A stretch of DNA of 7,708 bases, taken from the NCBI GenBank assembly GCA_012735285.1, contig JAAYHT010000172.1:1-7708 (forward strand). Direction: 5' to 3'. The stretch is from Clostridiales bacterium. GTDB taxonomy: Bacteria; Bacillota; Clostridia; Peptostreptococcales; Anaerovoracaceae. This document shows positions 6,281-7,708 of this stretch, one piece after another (position 1 is the first letter of the stretch; the number at the start of each line of letters is the position of its first letter). The notes below the pieces were generated by a model. It saw only the letters and a list, made by a program, of their open reading frames with translations, did not search any database and was not told the origin of the DNA. The position numbers were made by a program, and so were the translations under genes.

Positions 6281-7540
6281 ATGAAAACAGTGATTAAGGA
6301 CAAGGTTCTCGATTTTAAAGATAAGGCGATAACAAGAATAATTGACTTTAGAATCGAGAAGCTGAGCAGGTTGGGTAACAAGGCTCTGGCAGGAATAGGT
6401 GTAGGTTTTCTAGCTGTTGTGGTTATCTGCGGTGCAGTGGTGTTTAGCGGAGTAGAAGAAACAGAAGAAGAAGAACCCTTACCTGCAGTTTTGGTAGCTG
6501 AAGATACTGAAGAAGAGTCAGTTCTATGCTATTCAATACAGGTTGACGGAAAAAGAATAGTGACATTAGCTACTGAAGAAGATGCAAAAGCTGTTTCAGA
6601 TAATATTGCTGCCCACTACCAAACTGAAGGTTCTGAAATCATAGAAATATCTTATGATGAAACTGTAGAAATTGTAGAAATTGAAGAAACTAATCCTGAT
6701 ATAATGACGGTCAGCGATGCCGTAAGCCTGATTATTACCGGTACAAAAGAACCAAAAACCTATGTTGTAGAAGAAGGCGATTGCCTTTGGGATATTGCTA
6801 TCAAGAATGGAATGAACGTTGATGAATTGATAGCAGCAAACCCACAAGCCGATCCTGACCGTTTGAAGATAGGAACTGTACTCAATCTATTTGAGTTAAA
6901 ACCATATATTCATCTAACACTAGTTGAGCAAATAGACACTACAGAAAATATCAAGTATGGTATTAAATACGAAGATACAGACAGTTTGTATAAAGGCGAA
7001 TTAAAAGTTAAGCTGGCTGGTGAATACGGTCAAAGGCAGGTAAAGAAACAAATTGTTAAGCAAAATGGTGTAATCGTCTCTACCCAGGAACTAGAGTCCA
7101 AGGTAATATCCGAGCCAAAGGACCAAGTTATGGTTAGAGGTACCAAGCCTTTGTCAACATTAGTCGGCACAGGTTCCTTCGTAAAACCCATGAGTCATTT
7201 AGAAATATCTTCTGCCTTTGGTGCTTCAAGAGGGGGAAGTAGGCATCTAGGTGTTGACTTAAGAAACCCCAAAGGTACACCCATAAAGGTAGTTGATGAC
7301 GGAGTAGTAACCTTTGCAGGATATCGCGGGACCTACGGGAATATGGTAATAGTATCCCATGGAAATGGGATAGAAACTAGGTATGCTCACTGTGATACTA
7401 TGAGTGTCAAAGTTGGAGACGTAGTAAAAAAAGGTGACCAAATTGCTACGGTAGGAAACACAGGAAGGGCTACAGGTTACCATCTTCACTTCGAAGTTCG
7501 TAAAAACGGAGTACCACAAAATCCAATGAATTATCTTTAA
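6281..7540 (+). CDS. Membrane-anchored LysM-G5-M23 peptidoglycan endopeptidase
   Basis: The protein has 419 residues from the ATG at 6281. It begins with a basic cytoplasmic stretch (1-33). One membrane helix (about 34-56) has no lipobox and no clear cleavage site, so it is a likely anchor. A very acidic segment (59-79) follows, then a domain of unknown role (about 82-155). A LysM peptidoglycan-binding motif (160-204, YVVEEGDCLWDIA) comes next, then a G5-like domain (about 207-287). A C-terminal M23 (LytM/NlpD) metallopeptidase covers about 300-419. Its zinc and catalytic residues are complete: HLGVD (H322, D326), YAH (H370) and HLHFE (H401, H403). It should cut peptide cross-bridges or stems in the cell wall outside the membrane. 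The gene has its own promoter with a candidate WalR site. The exact bond cut cannot be read from sequence. Confidence 0.92.
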   Translation: MKTVIKDKVLDFKDKAITRIIDFRIEKLSRLGNKALAGIGVGFLAVVVICGAVVFSGVEETEEEEPLPAVLVAEDTEEESVLCYSIQVDGKRIVTLATEEDAKAVSDNIAAHYQTEGSEIIEISYDETVEIVEIEETNPDIMTVSDAVSLIITGTKEPKTYVVEEGDCLWDIAIKNGMNVDELIAANPQADPDRLKIGTVLNLFELKPYIHLTLVEQIDTTENIKYGIKYEDTDSLYKGELKVKLAGEYGQRQVKKQIVKQNGVIVSTQELESKVISEPKDQVMVRGTKPLSTLVGTGSFVKPMSHLEISSAFGASRGGSRHLGVDLRNPKGTPIKVVDDGVVTFAGYRGTYGNMVIVSHGNGIETRYAHCDTMSVKVGDVVKKGDQIATVGNTGRATGYHLHFEVRKNGVPQNPMNYL

Positions 7541-7543
7541 CCT

Positions 7544-7572
7544 TTGATTTCACATGTATAATAGGTTATAAT
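7544..7572 (+). promoter_or_regulatory. Predicted sigma-A promoter of cysE
   Basis: TTGATT (7544-7549), a 17-nt spacer and a perfect TATAAT (7567-7572) predict a start near 7579 and a leader of about 62 nt. Another TATAAT (7557-7562) lacks a matching -35. The leader is too short for a T-box or S-box, regulators often found ahead of cysteine genes in Bacillota. Confidence 0.65.
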
Positions 7573-7574
7573 CT

Positions 7575-7609
7575 TATGGCGAGTAAATGCTCGCCGTAAA
7601 TTAGTTTTT
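7575..7609 (+). terminator. Hairpin after the M23 gene, possible weak terminator
   Basis: The stem 7575-7584 / 7589-7598 has 10 pairs (two of them G-U) around an AAAT loop. The core is GGCGAG/CTCGCC. Five T residues lie at 7605-7609, seven bases beyond the stem, so this is not a textbook terminator. The stem straddles the predicted cysE start, so only transcripts from upstream would form it completely. Confidence 0.4.
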
Positions 7610-7640
7610 GAATAAATGCTTGTCTAAGAAAGGAAAACCT

Positions 7641-7708
7641 ATGGGATTTTTCAAAGACGTCAAAGAAGATATTCAGGCAGTTTTATCTAGAGACCCGGCG
7701 GCAAGAAA
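7641..7708 (+). CDS. cysE: Serine O-acetyltransferase, 3' end outside the window
   Basis: Only the first 22 codons are present: MGFFKDVKEDIQAVLSRDP, then AAR. This closely resembles the N-terminus of the short bacterial CysE, with the typical (K/R)EDIxAVxxRDPAAR pattern. The full enzyme makes O-acetylserine from serine and acetyl-CoA, the first step of cysteine synthesis. AAAGGA (7629-7634) lies 6 nt before the ATG and serves as the ribosome binding site. The position agrees with the B. subtilis order, in which cysE and cysS follow the ispD-ispF-gltX genes. The call rests on a short segment plus synteny, and the catalytic hexapeptide-repeat region cannot be seen. Confidence 0.85.
   Translation, partial: MGFFKDVKEDIQAVLSRDPAAR

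Overview
The window comes from a low-GC, Gram-positive-type bacterium. A member of the Clostridia (Bacillota) is the best guess, although no single sequence proves the taxon. The reasons are AT-rich DNA, strong AGGAGG-type ribosome binding sites, sigma-A-type promoters, and a gene order matching the Bacillota 'yac' neighbourhood. In Bacillus subtilis that neighbourhood runs disA-yacL-ispD-ispF-gltX-cysE-cysS. Here it runs carD-yacL-ispDF-proS-(chr pair)-cyclophilin-M23 peptidase-cysE. All genes are on the + strand.

Layout. Positions 2-433 hold the 3' part of a CarD/CdnL-type RNA polymerase-binding regulator. Positions 464-1570 encode YacL, a four-helix membrane protein with PIN and TRAM domains. 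Positions 1574-2800 encode a fused IspD-IspF enzyme of the MEP isoprenoid pathway. Positions 2839-4557 encode prolyl-tRNA synthetase. Positions 4565-5110 and 5107-5640 encode two half-size chromate-transporter-family proteins with a 4-nt overlap. Positions 5655-6137 encode a cytoplasmic cyclophilin. These six complete genes and the carD fragment are closely packed (gaps of 38 nt or less), and I see no terminator between them, so they look like one transcription unit.

The first real intergenic gap (6138-6280) carries a near-consensus sigma-A promoter. It also carries a perfect match to the WalR two-component response-regulator box (TGTWAH-N5-TGTWAH) and a 10-bp perfect inverted repeat. Behind it lies a membrane-anchored LysM-G5-M23 cell-wall endopeptidase (6281-7540), the class of gene WalR controls in B. 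subtilis and Staphylococcus aureus. A second gap (7541-7640) contains another sigma-A promoter and a hairpin, followed by the first 22 codons of cysE, serine O-acetyltransferase.

Most of the window is housekeeping: transcription control, isoprenoid precursors, tRNA charging, protein folding and wall turnover. I found no phage, insertion sequence, CRISPR array or RNA gene, and no clearly undescribed system. The observations most worth checking are the WalR box with its adjacent palindrome, the out-of-frame start codons just ahead of yacL and the peptidase gene, the IspD-IspF fusion, and the chr/cyclophilin/peptidase genes placed between proS and cysE.
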